NCBI RefSeq assembly: GCF_013201545.1
Contig: NZ_CP053746.1
Span: 5,408,501 to 5,472,500 of the forward strand
Direction of reading: 5' to 3'
Source of the DNA: Pseudomonas graminis
GTDB taxonomy: Bacteria; Pseudomonadota; Gammaproteobacteria; Pseudomonadales; Pseudomonadaceae
Length of the DNA stretch: 64,000 bases
The notes beneath the pieces were generated by a model. That model made no database searches. It saw nothing but the letters and a program-made list of their open reading frames with translations, and was not told where the DNA came from. How positions within the stretch are numbered: the stretch's first letter is position 1; the number at the start of each line of letters is the position of its first letter. The translations under genes were made by a program, and so were the position numbers. Positions 9,901 to 19,417 of the stretch are shown piece after piece.

Positions 9901-10554
9901 GAGCACGATCAGATTGCCGCGACGCAGCAGGCAGGTGTAAAGCGCCAGATCCAGCATGGCGACGAAGCCCTGGCCGCTGCCGGTCAGGGCGGGCAGCAGC
10001 TCATCAAGGTCCGCGCGGCGAAACATCGCGCTGCTGAAGCTGCCCAGGAAGTTGGACGGGAAATTCTCGAAAATCGCCAGCATGTCCGTGCCGAGGAACA
10101 GCGAGTTCTTGGGCGCAACCGGAGTGTTTTCCAGACGGGATGGCAACTGAATGCTGTCGGCGTCCCACAGAAAGCGCTGGGCCAGCACCAGATTGACGTC
10201 GGCGTTGGCATCAAATGCCTGCGCCTGCATCGTGATACAGCCGGGAAACAGGCGATCATCGTCACACAGAAACTTGACGTACTCGCCCGTGGCCTGAGAC
10301 AGGCAGTGCAACAGATTGCCGACGAAACCCAGGCGCTGCGGGTTGCGCACGTAGCGCAGTTCGACCGTGGTCAGGGCTTTCAGACTGTCGACGATGTCGC
10401 TGATTTCGTTGCCACGCGAATCATCGCAAACGATGACTTCAAGACGCTCGTAGCTCTGGGTCAAGGCGCTGGCCAGGGCCGTCTGGAAAAAATGGGGGTT
10501 GTAGGCAGGGATGACGATACTGACGAGGGGAACTGAATTCACGGGCAGACTCAC
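6961..10554 (-). CDS. Giant multidomain glycosyltransferase, Fgt1-like (~1200 aa)
   Basis: Domains in order: N-terminal GT2 (VSIVIPAYNPHF, then FLCDDDR near residue 105, an intact acidic metal-binding motif); a middle GT2-like region (LNSDE-like YSDEGAL and ALGGFDAGFGEL); a second GT2 domain from about residue 590 (VSIIVSHRNQLAVLQRCFES) whose D-x-D position reads LMLNPYAVV, which lacks acidic residues; and a C-terminal ~290-aa GT4-like domain with FKPRVGWGGG and LLEYGACGYPVICTD. Probable O-glycosyltransferase of flagellin or another surface glycan. The start is uncertain: TTG 10578, GTG 10554 and GTG 10542 are all in frame and none has a strong Shine-Dalgarno. It lies directly downstream of flgL on the same strand. 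Confidence 0.8.
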   Translation of the reverse strand: MSLPVNSVPLVSIVIPAYNPHFFQTALASALTQSYERLEVIVCDDSRGNEISDIVDSLKALTTVELRYVRNPQRLGFVGNLLHCLSQATGEYVKFLCDDDRLFPGCITMQAQAFDANADVNLVLAQRFLWDADSIQLPSRLENTPVAPKNSLFLGTDMLAIFENFPSNFLGSFSSAMFRRADLDELLPALTGSGQGFVAMLDLALYTCLLRRGNLIVLNQVLSVERLHPERLSRQQAMRTAAASELTWLVDMLKARTSEPPPAQGWVRYVELEHADRLPRVWEELALSRTLGSQQAVLPLKVGVDSQSFAELYAQWLACRTFTDHQKVLLPDRLRRLPMQPKIVAVVIDEHGSSARRNLTLDSLAAQFYPPELTVMLTGSVTEPERDERLFKLPLQADWAEQLNGVLAQLEGADWFYLLRAGDRLVAPALLTLADRIATSPELRCLYSDEGALREGESAEPVFKPAFNLDFLRSYPYVGRALVFERQRFIALGGFDAGFGELAPHDVIWRLVESDGAEVIGHVADLLVESQFALGQWLGSDGVIEQNPRVVQAHLQRCGIAHQMRQGNQPLLNRIDYLHGQAPRVSIIVSHRNQLAVLQRCFESLLEKTAYAHYELLIADNASDSPEALAWLKGLASMGSDKVRVLYSAERLSLTALRNFAAGQARGEYLLMLNPYAVVTQGDWLDELLTHAQRPEVGVVGGKLFDANGAIVHAGVILGLQNSAATPFYGESLGASGYMQRLQVVQDLSAVGGDCLMVRTSVFKQVGALDADAFADSFSEVDLCLRVRQHGYLVVWTPFAVMALGTAPVAAADDQAQQRQTRELETLYLRWLPIIARDPAYNPSLTLDAYSFRLDPGLRTGWSTFSERSLPSVLALPMNATAVGHYRVTQPFIELSAADRIIGQIAYDAPTTIELERRTPDVIVLQGRYHEASMEDTVRLKTFSNARRIFELDDYVISVPKKNAHGRHMPTNLEAVVKRGISLCDRVVVSTHALGNALSSMHHDIRVVPNMLAPHLWTGRRAQRRTSFKPRVGWGGGTSHGGDLEVIAQVIRELADEVDWVFFGMCPQELRPYLKEFHAAVSLEAYPAKLSSLNLDLALAPLEYHIFNDCKSNLRLLEYGACGYPVICTDTEAYRGYLPCTRLTANTTEEWLEAIRMHLADPQASYRMGDELHDVVMRDFMLRGDNLQYWVNGWLAD

Positions 10555-10665
10555 GAGCGGCGCCGGCCTTTGTCGCAAAGGTCCGGCCTAACCGCTGACA
10601 ATAACGGTTGACGCTCAGCGGACACGAACGCCGGGATCAACCGCCGTGCGCGTCCAGTGGGGCAA

Positions 10666-12270
10666 TCACAGTTTGCTGAACAGATTCAGCGCTGACAGCT
10701 GGGTGAAGACCAGTTGTGACGCTTGCAACATGGTTTTCTGCAGGGTCAGGCGGGCAATGGCGTCAACCGGGTCAGAGGCGGTGATGCTGCTGGACTCGTT
10801 GGAGCCGTTGTCCAGCAGGTTCTGGTTGGTCACGCTCTGGTCGGTCGCTGTTTTCGCACGCGCACCACCGTCGCTGACCGCGTCGTTGATCTGGTTGGCA
10901 GCGCTGGTCAGGTTGCCGATCGTCGACGTCAGCGTGGCCTGCAGTTTTTGCTTGGCCACCGGGTCACCGTCGACCTTGCCGTTCAGCGCGGTGATGACGC
11001 TGGACAGGGTGTTGAGGATGTTCTGGTTCTGCTGGCTCGCTGGCTGCGCAGTGAACTGGTCGCCGCTGGCCAGGGCCACCGGCGATCCGCTGAAGGTGAA
11101 CGTGACACCTGACGCGACCGCCTGATTGGCCACCGGCGTGCCGGTCAGGGTGCCGCTCGACACCGGCTTGCTGGTGGCAGCATCGTAGGGCGCCGCGTAC
11201 AGCGCAAAATCCGTGGCGCTGCTGAAGCGAATGATTGCGCCGCCCGAGGGAAACGTCTCGTTGAATTTGGTCTGGTCGGTGACCTTGGAATCGGTGACCA
11301 CCGTGGTCGACGGGTTTCCCGGCAAACGCGACGTGCTCACGGTGCTGTTGGACACCGCCAGCGTGAACGTGTGGCCGGCCACGGCGGTGTCGGCCTGGGC
11401 CGAGTTGCCGTACTGGGCATCGGTCAGATTGACGTTCAGGTCAATTTGAAGCCCTCGAAAACCGACGGTCTGGTTGGCGGCGCTGGTGGACGTGAACTTG
11501 CCCGCCGACGAGGCTTCTGCCGTGACGTCGGTGCCGTCCTTGTCGAGAATCTTGAACTGAGTGCTGCTCTGGAACGAGATGCTGTAGGGCTCGCCAGGGG
11601 TGAATTTGGTGTTGTACTCAGCCGAGTTGGTCACGCTGCCACCGGACAGCGCGATCACGTTGTCATTGACCGCCGGTGAGGTCAGGGTCATTGAGGTGCG
11701 CGTGGTGTTGATCGCCTGCTCGAATGCATCCCAGCCAGTGGTGTTGCTGGCCATGGTGATGCCACTGCCGACTGCCAACTGATTGCGGGTCTGATCGCCC
11801 TGATAACTGTAGGTGCCGTCGGTGCTGAGGGCGTAGGGCGCCGTGGTGCCCTTGGAGCCGGAGAACAGATAGGTGCCATCGGCGTCCTGGCTGTTCATCA
11901 GGCCCAGAATCTGCGTCTGGACTTCTTTGAGCTCGGCTGCGTTGGCCTGACGGTCTTTGTCGGTAAACGTCGCGTTGCCTGCAGCCAGCACCAGTTCCTG
12001 CGCCCGTTGAATCGCTGATGTCACGGCGGTCAGCGCGGTTTCGGTCTGCACGACACCGGTGTTGATGGTGTCGATGTTGGACTTGTACTGATTGAGCATC
12101 GTGCCCATTTGCTGCAATTGCAGCACACGGCCGGCGCCCACCGGGTCATCGCCAGCGGTGTTGAGCTTGACCTGACTGGCCACTTCATCGCCGGTCTTGG
12201 TGACGTTGGCGTAGGTGCGCGAGTAGTTCGCCGCACTGGTTTCGTAAAACTGGGTCGTTGAGATACGCAT
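10666..12270 (-). CDS. flgL: Flagellar hook-filament junction protein FlgL (HAP3)
   Basis: 534 aa. FlgL forms the second junction ring between hook and filament. The N-terminus MRISTTQFYETSAANYSRT and the C-terminus ending LQKTMLQASQLVFTQLSALNLFSKL are flagellin-like coiled-coil ends, typical of HAP3. The variable middle is longer than in E. coli (about 317 aa), as is usual in pseudomonads. It is the last flg gene of the flgFGHIJKL run and starts 14 nt after flgK. Downstream (10592-10621) a CCGCTGA/TCAGCGG inverted repeat is visible, but without a T-tract, so I do not call a terminator there. Confidence 0.96.
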   Translation of the reverse strand: MRISTTQFYETSAANYSRTYANVTKTGDEVASQVKLNTAGDDPVGAGRVLQLQQMGTMLNQYKSNIDTINTGVVQTETALTAVTSAIQRAQELVLAAGNATFTDKDRQANAAELKEVQTQILGLMNSQDADGTYLFSGSKGTTAPYALSTDGTYSYQGDQTRNQLAVGSGITMASNTTGWDAFEQAINTTRTSMTLTSPAVNDNVIALSGGSVTNSAEYNTKFTPGEPYSISFQSSTQFKILDKDGTDVTAEASSAGKFTSTSAANQTVGFRGLQIDLNVNLTDAQYGNSAQADTAVAGHTFTLAVSNSTVSTSRLPGNPSTTVVTDSKVTDQTKFNETFPSGGAIIRFSSATDFALYAAPYDAATSKPVSSGTLTGTPVANQAVASGVTFTFSGSPVALASGDQFTAQPASQQNQNILNTLSSVITALNGKVDGDPVAKQKLQATLTSTIGNLTSAANQINDAVSDGGARAKTATDQSVTNQNLLDNGSNESSSITASDPVDAIARLTLQKTMLQASQLVFTQLSALNLFSKL

Positions 12271-12283
12271 GGATTACGATTCC

Positions 12284-14326
12284 TTAAAGACTGTTGATCA
12301 GCGTGCTGAAAATGGCTTGAGCCGCTTTGATGATCTGCGACGAGGCGGTGTAGTACTGCTGATACTTGACCAGGTTGGCGGCTTCTTCATCCAGCGACAC
12401 ACCGGAAACGCTGTCGCGCGCGGTCTTGGCCTGGGTCAACACTGCGGTGGTCGCCGTGGTGTCATTCTTGGCCTGGGCGGCCTTGCTGCCCACCGTGGTG
12501 ATCATGTTGGCGTTGGCACCGCTCAGGCTCATGCCGGTGCCGTTGCCCGCTGCGGCGTCGAGGGTCTGTTTGGTTTGCAGGGTCCCCACCGATACCGCGT
12601 TGCGGTTGTCCGAGGACCCGGCGCCGGTCATCGCGATGCTGTAGGTGTCGCCGCTGTTGGGCTTCCCGGCGATGGTCATCCCCAATTTGAACGACTGCGC
12701 CGCCCCCGACGAGTCGGTGTAGCCCACTTCCAGACTGATGTCGTTGGACGAGCCTGGAACCACAGAGCCGGTGATCGCGTTGCCTGACTTGTCTTTGACC
12801 GCCGCACCTTGAGCATCGACCAGCGAGTAGCTCTGAGCACCATTGGTGACATCGCCCATGAGCAAACGCATCGGCGTCGACGCTGTGAGCGCATTGCGCA
12901 GATCGGCAGTGGCCGTCGGATTGTAGATGTCGGCCTGGGTCGACAACACGGGCTGGGTGAACGTGCCCGAGCCTTTGCTCACGATGGAGCTACCGGTCAG
13001 CGGACTGGCCGAGGCGATGGCTTTCGGGTCGGTCATCACCACCTTGATGCCGTCAGCGCCGGTTTTGGTCGGGCTGATCTTGAAGCTGTCACCCTCGGTG
13101 GAGGTGCCGTTGAATTTCAGCGAGAAGCCGTCGATGACCGGCGCCGAGGTGGCGGCGGTATTGTAAGAACCCATGTCCTTGCCGTCCGGCAGACGCTTGA
13201 CGCTGTACTGGCCGCTGGCATCGGTGAAGGTCACCTGATAATCGTTGGTCTGCAGCGCGCCGCTGTTGGCAATGGACACCGCGAAGTTGCCCGACGACTG
13301 ATCGTTGGTCTTGTTGGCAAGGCTGCGCTGGCTGGTCAGGCTTGGGTCATTAACGCTGACGAACAGATTGCTGCCGAAATTGCCGTTGGCGTCCACACCC
13401 TGGTTGAGCTGGCTGTTGATCTGATCGGAGGCGACCACCGCCAGACGGCCCAGCTCGCTGGCGGCTGGCTGCAGCACTTCACTGCGATACCGCAGCAGGC
13501 CGCCCAGGGAGCCGCCGGTCACCACGCTTGAGACATCGACGACGTTGTTCTGATATTTCAGTTTCAGCGCGTACACGCTCGGGTCGCTGTCGCTCGGCAC
13601 TGCGCTCAATGTGTTGGCGGTGGTGCCCGTCACCAGCGGCTGGCCGGTGCCGATATAAACGTCATAGCTGCCGTTGGTTTCAACGACCTTGGCGCCCACC
13701 AGTTCATTCAACTGGCGTACCGCTTCGGTACGCGAATCGAGCAACGTATTGGGCTGACCGCCGGAAGACTGGGCCTCGGTGATCTGCTTGTTGAGGGTGG
13801 CAATGGACGACGCCAGTGCGTTCACCTGCCCTGTTGCCGTGGTCAGCTGGGTGTTGATGCTCGCGTTCTGGTCCTTCATCTGCGACGAGATGGTGTTGAA
13901 CTGACCGGCCAGGGCCGATGCACTGGTCAGAAACGTCGTGCGGGCCGCGTTGTCGGTCGGCTTGGACGCGAGGGCGCCCAGGTCAGTGAAAAACTTTGCC
14001 AGCACGGTGCTGACGCCGGTCGAGCTGTCCGACAGGATCGAGTCGAGCTTGCTGGCCTGGCTCAGGTACGCGGTGGCATCGGCGTTGAGCGAGGTACTGG
14101 TCTGCAATTGGTTATCGAGGTAGCCGTTGTAGATGCGGCGCACGTCGGACAACGTCGTACCGGTGCCGATGAAACCGACGCCGATATTCTGCTGAGCCCC
14201 GGCGGTGGTCATCACTTGCTGACGCGAGTAGCCCTGCGTGTCGACGTTGGCAGTGTTGTTGCCGATCGTCGTCATCGCTGCGCTGCTGGCGGTGAGTCCC
14301 GAAAGCCCGATTGAGATCAGTGACAT
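12284..14326 (-). CDS. flgK: Flagellar hook-filament junction protein FlgK (HAP1)
   Basis: 680 aa, first junction protein on the hook. The N-terminal rod-type motif LISIGLSGLTASSAAMTTIGNNTANVDTQGYSRQ is cut here to its key part SAAMTTIGNNTANVDTQGYS; the C-terminus SLDEEAANLVKYQQYYTASS is the conserved FlgK/FlgE-type coiled-coil end. Secreted through the flagellar type III apparatus with FlgN as chaperone (flgN is at 29154). It follows flgJ by 10 nt. Confidence 0.97.
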   Translation of the reverse strand: MSLISIGLSGLTASSAAMTTIGNNTANVDTQGYSRQQVMTTAGAQQNIGVGFIGTGTTLSDVRRIYNGYLDNQLQTSTSLNADATAYLSQASKLDSILSDSSTGVSTVLAKFFTDLGALASKPTDNAARTTFLTSASALAGQFNTISSQMKDQNASINTQLTTATGQVNALASSIATLNKQITEAQSSGGQPNTLLDSRTEAVRQLNELVGAKVVETNGSYDVYIGTGQPLVTGTTANTLSAVPSDSDPSVYALKLKYQNNVVDVSSVVTGGSLGGLLRYRSEVLQPAASELGRLAVVASDQINSQLNQGVDANGNFGSNLFVSVNDPSLTSQRSLANKTNDQSSGNFAVSIANSGALQTNDYQVTFTDASGQYSVKRLPDGKDMGSYNTAATSAPVIDGFSLKFNGTSTEGDSFKISPTKTGADGIKVVMTDPKAIASASPLTGSSIVSKGSGTFTQPVLSTQADIYNPTATADLRNALTASTPMRLLMGDVTNGAQSYSLVDAQGAAVKDKSGNAITGSVVPGSSNDISLEVGYTDSSGAAQSFKLGMTIAGKPNSGDTYSIAMTGAGSSDNRNAVSVGTLQTKQTLDAAAGNGTGMSLSGANANMITTVGSKAAQAKNDTTATTAVLTQAKTARDSVSGVSLDEEAANLVKYQQYYTASSQIIKAAQAIFSTLINSL

Positions 14327-14336
14327 GGTTCAAACC

Positions 14337-15623
14337 TTATAAAGTCGTGGAAGAGCCCGAGGCGGATGCGTAGGTCTGGTAGCTCTTCATCTGTTTCGCT
14401 ATCTGAGAAATCTTGCTGGCATAGGACGGGTCGGTTGCGTATCCGGCTTTCTGCAGCTCTTTCACAAACTGTTCCGGGCTATCGGCTGATTTCAGGGTTT
14501 CTTTATAGCGACTGTTGTTCTGCAGGAAGCTCACCAGGTCGTGGAAGCTGCTGGCGTACGAGTCGTAGGCACGGAAATCCGCCGTTTCCTTGACCATCTG
14601 GCCGTCGCGGAACTCACTGGTAATTGCACGTGCTTCCGGTCCTTTCCAGCCGCCCTGGGCCTTGATGCCGAACAGGTTGTAGCTGCTGCCGCCATCGGAC
14701 TGACGCATGATCGATTTGCCCCAGCCGGTTTCCAGCGCGGCCTGGGCCACCAGCACGCTTGGGTCGACGCCAATGCGGGCCGCGGCGTCTTTGGCCAACG
14801 GCATCATCGTGGCGACGAAGTCGTCTTTGTTGGCGAACGCGCTCTTGCCCGGCGCCAGCGGCGTCTGCACGCGGCTGCGCACATAAGCGTCGGCATCCGC
14901 GGCGTATTGCGGCCCGACCGTCCAGTCGCCATTGCCCTGGGAGCCCGCGCTCTTCGCGGCGGCCACGGCATTGGAAACGGCAATCCGGTTTTTCAGTGTG
15001 GTGGCGCTGGCGGCAGGGTCCTGGGCACCCGATGCATTCGGCACGATACCGGCCATGATGCGGTCGCTCAGCTTGCTTGGCAGCGACAGGCGACGGGAGT
15101 TGAGCGCCGCCACGTCGTTATGCACCGCGCCGTCGCCGGCGTCCGGAGCTGTCACCGCACGGCTGGCCCACAGCGGGCGTTGAGCGATACGCGTGGCCAG
15201 GCCGGCTTGCGCAGGCGCGTCGGCTTTGCCGTCGACCTTCGCCTCCGTTTTGCCACCGGACACCAGCCCGGTGCTGGCCGGTGCAATTTCAGCGCCCTTG
15301 TTTTTCGACAGTTGACGCATCAGCACGTCCTGCAGACCGATGCCGCCACCCTCCCGGGACATGCTCACCGACAGTTGCTGGTCGTACATGTCCTGATACT
15401 GCCGCGTCGCCGCAGTGTTCATCGGGTTGTCCTTGGCAAGCACCTCGTTGGCCGAACGCATGGCCTTGAGCATCTGGCTGACGAACAGCGACTCGAATTC
15501 CTGCGCGACTTTCTTGAGGTTGCCCTCGCTGTCGCGATCACCGGTTTTCATGGCCGTCAGACGATTGAGGTCGGTATACGCACCTGAATCACCGGAAGAA
15601 ACGCCGCCGCTTGGAATGCTCAT
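14337..15623 (-). CDS. flgJ: Flagellar rod cap / peptidoglycan hydrolase FlgJ
   Basis: 428 aa with two functions: the N-terminal ~110 residues are the rod-capping domain (LKKVAQEFESLFVSQMLKAM), and the C-terminal ~160 residues are a glucosaminidase/muramidase domain that opens the cell wall for the rod. The catalytic glutamate is in AQAALETGWGKSIM, and YNLFGIKAQGGWKG is the conserved substrate-cleft motif. A long low-complexity, Ala-rich linker (about residues 115-255) separates them, making the protein longer than the ~310-aa enterobacterial form. 12 nt separate it from flgI. Confidence 0.95.
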   Translation of the reverse strand: MSIPSGGVSSGDSGAYTDLNRLTAMKTGDRDSEGNLKKVAQEFESLFVSQMLKAMRSANEVLAKDNPMNTAATRQYQDMYDQQLSVSMSREGGGIGLQDVLMRQLSKNKGAEIAPASTGLVSGGKTEAKVDGKADAPAQAGLATRIAQRPLWASRAVTAPDAGDGAVHNDVAALNSRRLSLPSKLSDRIMAGIVPNASGAQDPAASATTLKNRIAVSNAVAAAKSAGSQGNGDWTVGPQYAADADAYVRSRVQTPLAPGKSAFANKDDFVATMMPLAKDAAARIGVDPSVLVAQAALETGWGKSIMRQSDGGSSYNLFGIKAQGGWKGPEARAITSEFRDGQMVKETADFRAYDSYASSFHDLVSFLQNNSRYKETLKSADSPEQFVKELQKAGYATDPSYASKISQIAKQMKSYQTYASASGSSTTL

Positions 15624-15635
15624 TCAGATTGCCTC

Positions 15636-16745
15636 TTAAATCACAATCAGGTCGGCTTGCAACGCGCCAGCCTGTTTCAGTGCTTCGAGAATCGCCATCA
15701 AGTCGCCTGGCGCTGCGCCCACCTGGTTAACCGCGCGGACAATTTCATCCAGCGTGGTGCCCGGACCGAACTTGAACATCGGGTGCATTTCCTGCTGGGC
15801 GTTGATCTTCGAGCGCGGGACTACAGCAGTCTGGCCGTTGGAGAACGCGCCCGGCTGACTGACGATCGGGTCTTCGGTGATGGTCACGGTCAGGCTGCCG
15901 TGGGTGACGGCTGCCGGCGAAACCTTGACGTTCTGGCCGATGACGATGGTACCCGTGCGCGAGTTGATGATGACTTTGGCGGAGGTCTGGCCCGGATCGA
16001 TTTCCAGGTTTTCCAGCACCGAGAGGTAATCAACACGCTGGTTGGGGTCCAGCGGCGCGGTGACCCGCACAGAGCCGCCGTCCAGCGCCTGAGCCACGCC
16101 AGGGCCAAGCATGTCGTTGATCTTGTCGACGATGCGCTTGGCGGTGGTGAAGTCGTTGCGATTGAGGTTCAGGGTCAGGGAGTTGCCCTGGTTGAAGCCA
16201 CTCGGCACGGCACGTTCAACCGATGCACCACCTGGAATGCGCCCGGAAGACGGCACGTTGACGGTGATCTTCGAACCGTCGCGGCCTTCGGCATCAAAGC
16301 CGCCGACCACCAGGTTGCCCTGGGCCACGGCATAGACGTTGCCGTCGATACCTTTCATCGGGGTCATCAGCAGGGCACCGCCGCGCAGGCTTTTCGAGTT
16401 ACCGATGGACGATACGGTGATGTCGATCTGCTGACCCGGTTTGGCGAACGGCGGCAGGTCGGCGTACACGGCCACGGCCGCGACGTTTTTCAGCTGCACG
16501 GTGCCCGAGCCCGCCGGCACCTTGATGCCGAACTGCGAGAGCATGTTGTTGAAGGTCTGCAGGGTGAACGGCGTCTGGGTGGTCTGGTCACCCGTGCCGT
16601 TGAGCCCCACCACCAGACCGTAACCGATCAACTGGTTGGTCCGTACGCCGGAAATGCTGGCGATGTCCTTCAGGCGCTCGGCGTGGGCGCCCAGTGCGGT
16701 GGTGAACAGCAGCACTGCCGCTATCAGTTGCTTGAACGTGATCAT
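15636..16745 (-). CDS. flgI: Flagellar P-ring protein FlgI
   Basis: 369 aa from the ATG at 16745; the reading frame stays open further upstream, but only this start gives the proper Sec signal peptide [21 protein letters not shown] and the mature start [20 protein letters not shown]. FlgI polymerises in the periplasm as the peptidoglycan-layer bushing, assisted by FlgA (27855). The [15 protein letters not shown] motif is diagnostic. It follows flgH by 13 nt. Confidence 0.97.
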   Translation of the reverse strand: MITFKQLIAAVLLFTTALGAHAERLKDIASISGVRTNQLIGYGLVVGLNGTGDQTTQTPFTLQTFNNMLSQFGIKVPAGSGTVQLKNVAAVAVYADLPPFAKPGQQIDITVSSIGNSKSLRGGALLMTPMKGIDGNVYAVAQGNLVVGGFDAEGRDGSKITVNVPSSGRIPGGASVERAVPSGFNQGNSLTLNLNRNDFTTAKRIVDKINDMLGPGVAQALDGGSVRVTAPLDPNQRVDYLSVLENLEIDPGQTSAKVIINSRTGTIVIGQNVKVSPAAVTHGSLTVTITEDPIVSQPGAFSNGQTAVVPRSKINAQQEMHPMFKFGPGTTLDEIVRAVNQVGAAPGDLMAILEALKQAGALQADLIVI

Positions 16746-16758
16746 GGCTATCCCGCTA

Positions 16759-17472
16759 TCAGAAAGGGAACAACGGGCTGAGGAAGAATCGGTCGAACCA
16801 GCCTGGCTGACTGGAATCGGCAAACGCGCCTGTACCGGAATAAGTGATGCGTGCATCGGCAATACGGGTCGACGACACGGTGTTGTCGGTGGCGATGTCG
16901 TCGGCGCGAATCAGGCCGGCGATGCGCACCAGTTCGTCACCGGTGTTCAGGGTCATCCACTTCTCGCCGCGCACCAGCAAAATGCCGTTGGGCATCACGT
17001 CAGCGACGGTCACGGTGATCGAGCCGGTCAGGCTGTTGCTTTGCGCGGCCTTGCCATCGCCCTTGGTGGCGCGGTCGCCGCTGTAGCCGGCGTCCAGGCT
17101 GAGGTTGCCGCCGCCCACGGGGTTATTGGTGCTCACGCCCGCGCCAAACAGCGAGGTCAGGCCGAGGCTGGTTTTACTGGTCTTGCTGATGCCGGAACTG
17201 GCGGCCTTGCTGGCGGCCATGCGCTCGGACAGGGTGATGGTGATGATGTCACCCACCCGATACGCTTTGCGGTCGCCATAAAGGTTCTGTTCGAAACCGG
17301 CCTGATAAATCGAACCGTTGCTGGCCGCTGATGGCAGCGGCGTGCGCGGCAACACCGGCGCGTAATAAGGGTCATTGGGTTTGGCCGCAGGCGCAACGCA
17401 GCCGGTCAGCAGCGCGATACCGCACACAGGAGCTGCCAACAGGGAAAGCCGCAATACAGAGAGCCGTTTCAT
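16759..17472 (-). CDS. flgH: Flagellar L-ring lipoprotein FlgH
   Basis: 237 aa from the ATG at 17472, chosen because it places the lipoprotein signal peptide correctly: [25 protein letters not shown] ends in the lipobox LLTGC. FlgH forms the outer-membrane ring of the basal body. [19 protein letters not shown] and RVTYSG-like [19 protein letters not shown] at the C-terminus are family motifs. Ninety in-frame bases upstream of 17472 are open but not conserved-looking. Confidence 0.96.
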   Translation of the reverse strand: MKRLSVLRLSLLAAPVCGIALLTGCVAPAAKPNDPYYAPVLPRTPLPSAASNGSIYQAGFEQNLYGDRKAYRVGDIITITLSERMAASKAASSGISKTSKTSLGLTSLFGAGVSTNNPVGGGNLSLDAGYSGDRATKGDGKAAQSNSLTGSITVTVADVMPNGILLVRGEKWMTLNTGDELVRIAGLIRADDIATDNTVSSTRIADARITYSGTGAFADSSQPGWFDRFFLSPLFPF

Positions 17473-17569
17473 GACACTTAAAACCTCGCGGTGTAGCAGG
17501 CGGTTTTCAGGCGCCCCTTGGAATTGATCAGGTGTTTCGCAGCAGGACATCAGGCGTTTCAAGAAGGGC

Positions 17570-18358
17570 TTACAGGTTCTGGGTCACGTACTGCAGCATC
17601 GAGTCAGCGGTCGAGATCACTTTGGAGTTCATCTCGTAGGCACGCTGGGTGGTGATCATGTTCACCAGTTCTTCAACGGTGCTGACGTTGGAGTTTTCCA
17701 GGGTGTTCTGCTTGACCACGCCCAAACCGTTGAGGCCCGGCGTACCGACCTGGGGTGCGCCGCTGGAAGCGGTTTCCAGGTACAGGTTGCCGCCCTGGGA
17801 TTGCAGGCCGGCCGGGTTGATGAAGTCGGCGGTCTGTACGTTGCCGATGATCTGCGGCGTGGCGGCGTTGGCCGATGTAGTGACCGAAACCGTACCGTCT
17901 TCGCCGACGGTGAAGGTCTGCGAGTCCTGCGGAACGACGATAGCCGGCTCCAGGGCATAGCCGTTGGAGGTCACGATCTGGCCGTTGCTGTCCAGGTGAA
18001 ACGTACCGTCACGGGTGTACGCCAGGGTGCCGTCAGGCTGACGGATCTGGAAGAACCCACGACCGTTGACCGCCATGTCCAGCGGCTGATTGGTGGTCTG
18101 CAGGCTGCCGGCGGTGAAGTTTTTCTGGGTGCCGACGATGCGCACACCGGTACCCAGTTGCAGGCCCGATGGCAGCTCGCTGTCCTGAGTGGACTGGGCG
18201 CCTGGCTGACGCTTGATCTGGTAGAGCAGGTCCTGGAATTCCGCACGGTCGCTTTTGAAACCGGTGGTCGAAACGTTGGCCAGGTTGTTGGAAATGGTCG
18301 TCAGGTTGGTGTCCTGGGCGGCCAGACCGGTTTTAGCAACATAGAGTGCCGGAAGCAT
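17570..18358 (-). CDS. flgG: Flagellar distal rod protein FlgG
   Basis: 262 aa, the usual length. The distal-rod protein shows the N-terminal motif [20 protein letters not shown] with [17 protein letters not shown] and the C-terminal coiled-coil end [20 protein letters not shown]. The extended [17 protein letters not shown] segment is the FlgG-specific insertion that makes the rod straight rather than curved. It is exported by the flagellar type III system. A 47-nt gap separates it from flgF. Confidence 0.97.
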   Translation of the reverse strand: MLPALYVAKTGLAAQDTNLTTISNNLANVSTTGFKSDRAEFQDLLYQIKRQPGAQSTQDSELPSGLQLGTGVRIVGTQKNFTAGSLQTTNQPLDMAVNGRGFFQIRQPDGTLAYTRDGTFHLDSNGQIVTSNGYALEPAIVVPQDSQTFTVGEDGTVSVTTSANAATPQIIGNVQTADFINPAGLQSQGGNLYLETASSGAPQVGTPGLNGLGVVKQNTLENSNVSTVEELVNMITTQRAYEMNSKVISTADSMLQYVTQNL

Positions 18359-18405
18359 GTTTGAATCTCCTCGAGCGCCTGTTTATCGGCGCAAGCTGTC
18401 AGTCA

Positions 18406-19146
18406 TTAGCCCATTTGCAAGACGCGAGCCATCGACTCGTCATCCTGCTCGGCGGTCTTCATCATCTTGATGTGCAGTTCGAATTGGCGGGACAAGGCCA
18501 GTACCGAGGTCATCTCGTCGACGGCGTTGACGTTGCTGGCCTGCAGAAACCCGGATTCAACCTGAACCGTAGCGTCGGCTTGCGCCGGTCTGCCGCTTTT
18601 GGTGTGCATCAGGCCGTCGGGGCCTTTTTCCATGGTGGTCTGGTCGCCTTTGACCAGTTTGATGCGGTCGATCTGGGCCATGACCTGGGGACTCTCGCCC
18701 AGCGAGCGAACGCTGATGGTGCCGTCGGCGCCGATCTCGATCTGCTGCTGCGGAGGCACGGCAATCGGCCCGCTGTTGCCCATGACCGGCAAACCGTTGC
18801 CATCACGCAACACGCCGAGGGCGTCGATGTTCATGCTCGAGGTGCGGGTGTAGGCTTCGCCGCCGTCAGCGGTCTGCACCGCCATCCAGCCGTCGCCTTT
18901 GACGGCGACGTCCAGTTCGCGGCCGGTGTCGACCATCGCGCCTTGGCTGAAGTCAGTGCCCGGACGTTCGCTCATGGCGTACGCCCGGGACGGGTTGACC
19001 TCGCCGAACACGGGCATGGAACGCGCCTGCTCGAGGTCGCGCTGAAACCCGTTGGTCGAAACGTTCGCCAGGTTGTTGGCATGGGCCTTTTGGGCGATGG
19101 CGTTTTCCGACGCTCCGCTCATGGCCACGTATAGCAACTTGTCCAC
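18406..19146 (-). CDS. flgF: Flagellar proximal rod protein FlgF
   Basis: 246 aa. The start is GTG at 19146, not the open frame upstream: an excellent AGGAGGAAG Shine-Dalgarno lies directly in front, and the protein then begins VDKLLYVAMSGASENAIAQK, the standard FlgF start. [16 protein letters not shown] follows. FlgF is a rod component and first gene of the flgFGHIJKL operon, behind the sigma-54 promoter at 19200-19216. Confidence 0.95.
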   Translation of the reverse strand: MDKLLYVAMSGASENAIAQKAHANNLANVSTNGFQRDLEQARSMPVFGEVNPSRAYAMSERPGTDFSQGAMVDTGRELDVAVKGDGWMAVQTADGGEAYTRTSSMNIDALGVLRDGNGLPVMGNSGPIAVPPQQQIEIGADGTISVRSLGESPQVMAQIDRIKLVKGDQTTMEKGPDGLMHTKSGRPAQADATVQVESGFLQASNVNAVDEMTSVLALSRQFELHIKMMKTAEQDDESMARVLQMG

Positions 19147-19199
19147 AGTCTTCCTCCTCCGACAGACGCTTGCCGCCTGTAGCTGTACTGAACAGGTCT

Positions 19200-19216
19200 T
19201 AGCAATAATCGAACCA
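19200..19216 (-). promoter_or_regulatory. Sigma-54 (RpoN) promoter of flgF operon
   Basis: Minus strand TGGTTC-N5-TTGCTA, with exact GG-N10-GC spacing. It lies 54 nt upstream of the flgF GTG, which leaves a normal leader. In P. aeruginosa flgFGHIJKL is RpoN/FleR dependent, which agrees. Confidence 0.8.
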
Positions 19217-19417
19217 GTTTTTGAGCGGAGAGACAAAGCGTTGATTCTTCAATGATTCCGGCCGCATTTGGCGGACTGGGATCCGGTTTGAGCCGCCTCG
19301 CGACAGCAGACTGCCGGTTTCCTGCAAATTGACGGCAGCGAGCGCCAGAAAACTTTCCATGGGGTGCGAAACTTGCAGCGTTTTGTGAATTCGCTTGAGT
19401 CGCTACGGAAAACTGTC

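Noticed and set aside
7321..10536. Plus-strand open frame of ~1070 codons opposite the 1205-aa glycosyltransferase
   Set aside because: Frame is an antisense shadow in GC-rich DNA; its sequence has no recognisable domain, and the opposite strand encodes clear GT motifs throughout.
10592..10621. CCGCTGA/TCAGCGG inverted repeat after flgL as terminator
   Set aside because: No T-tract on the minus strand and short stem.
16746..16862. Extension of flgI upstream to 16862
   Set aside because: It would precede the signal peptide by 39 residues and overlap flgH.
17473..17562. Extension of flgH upstream to a start at 17562
   Set aside because: It would bury the lipoprotein signal peptide 30 residues into the protein.
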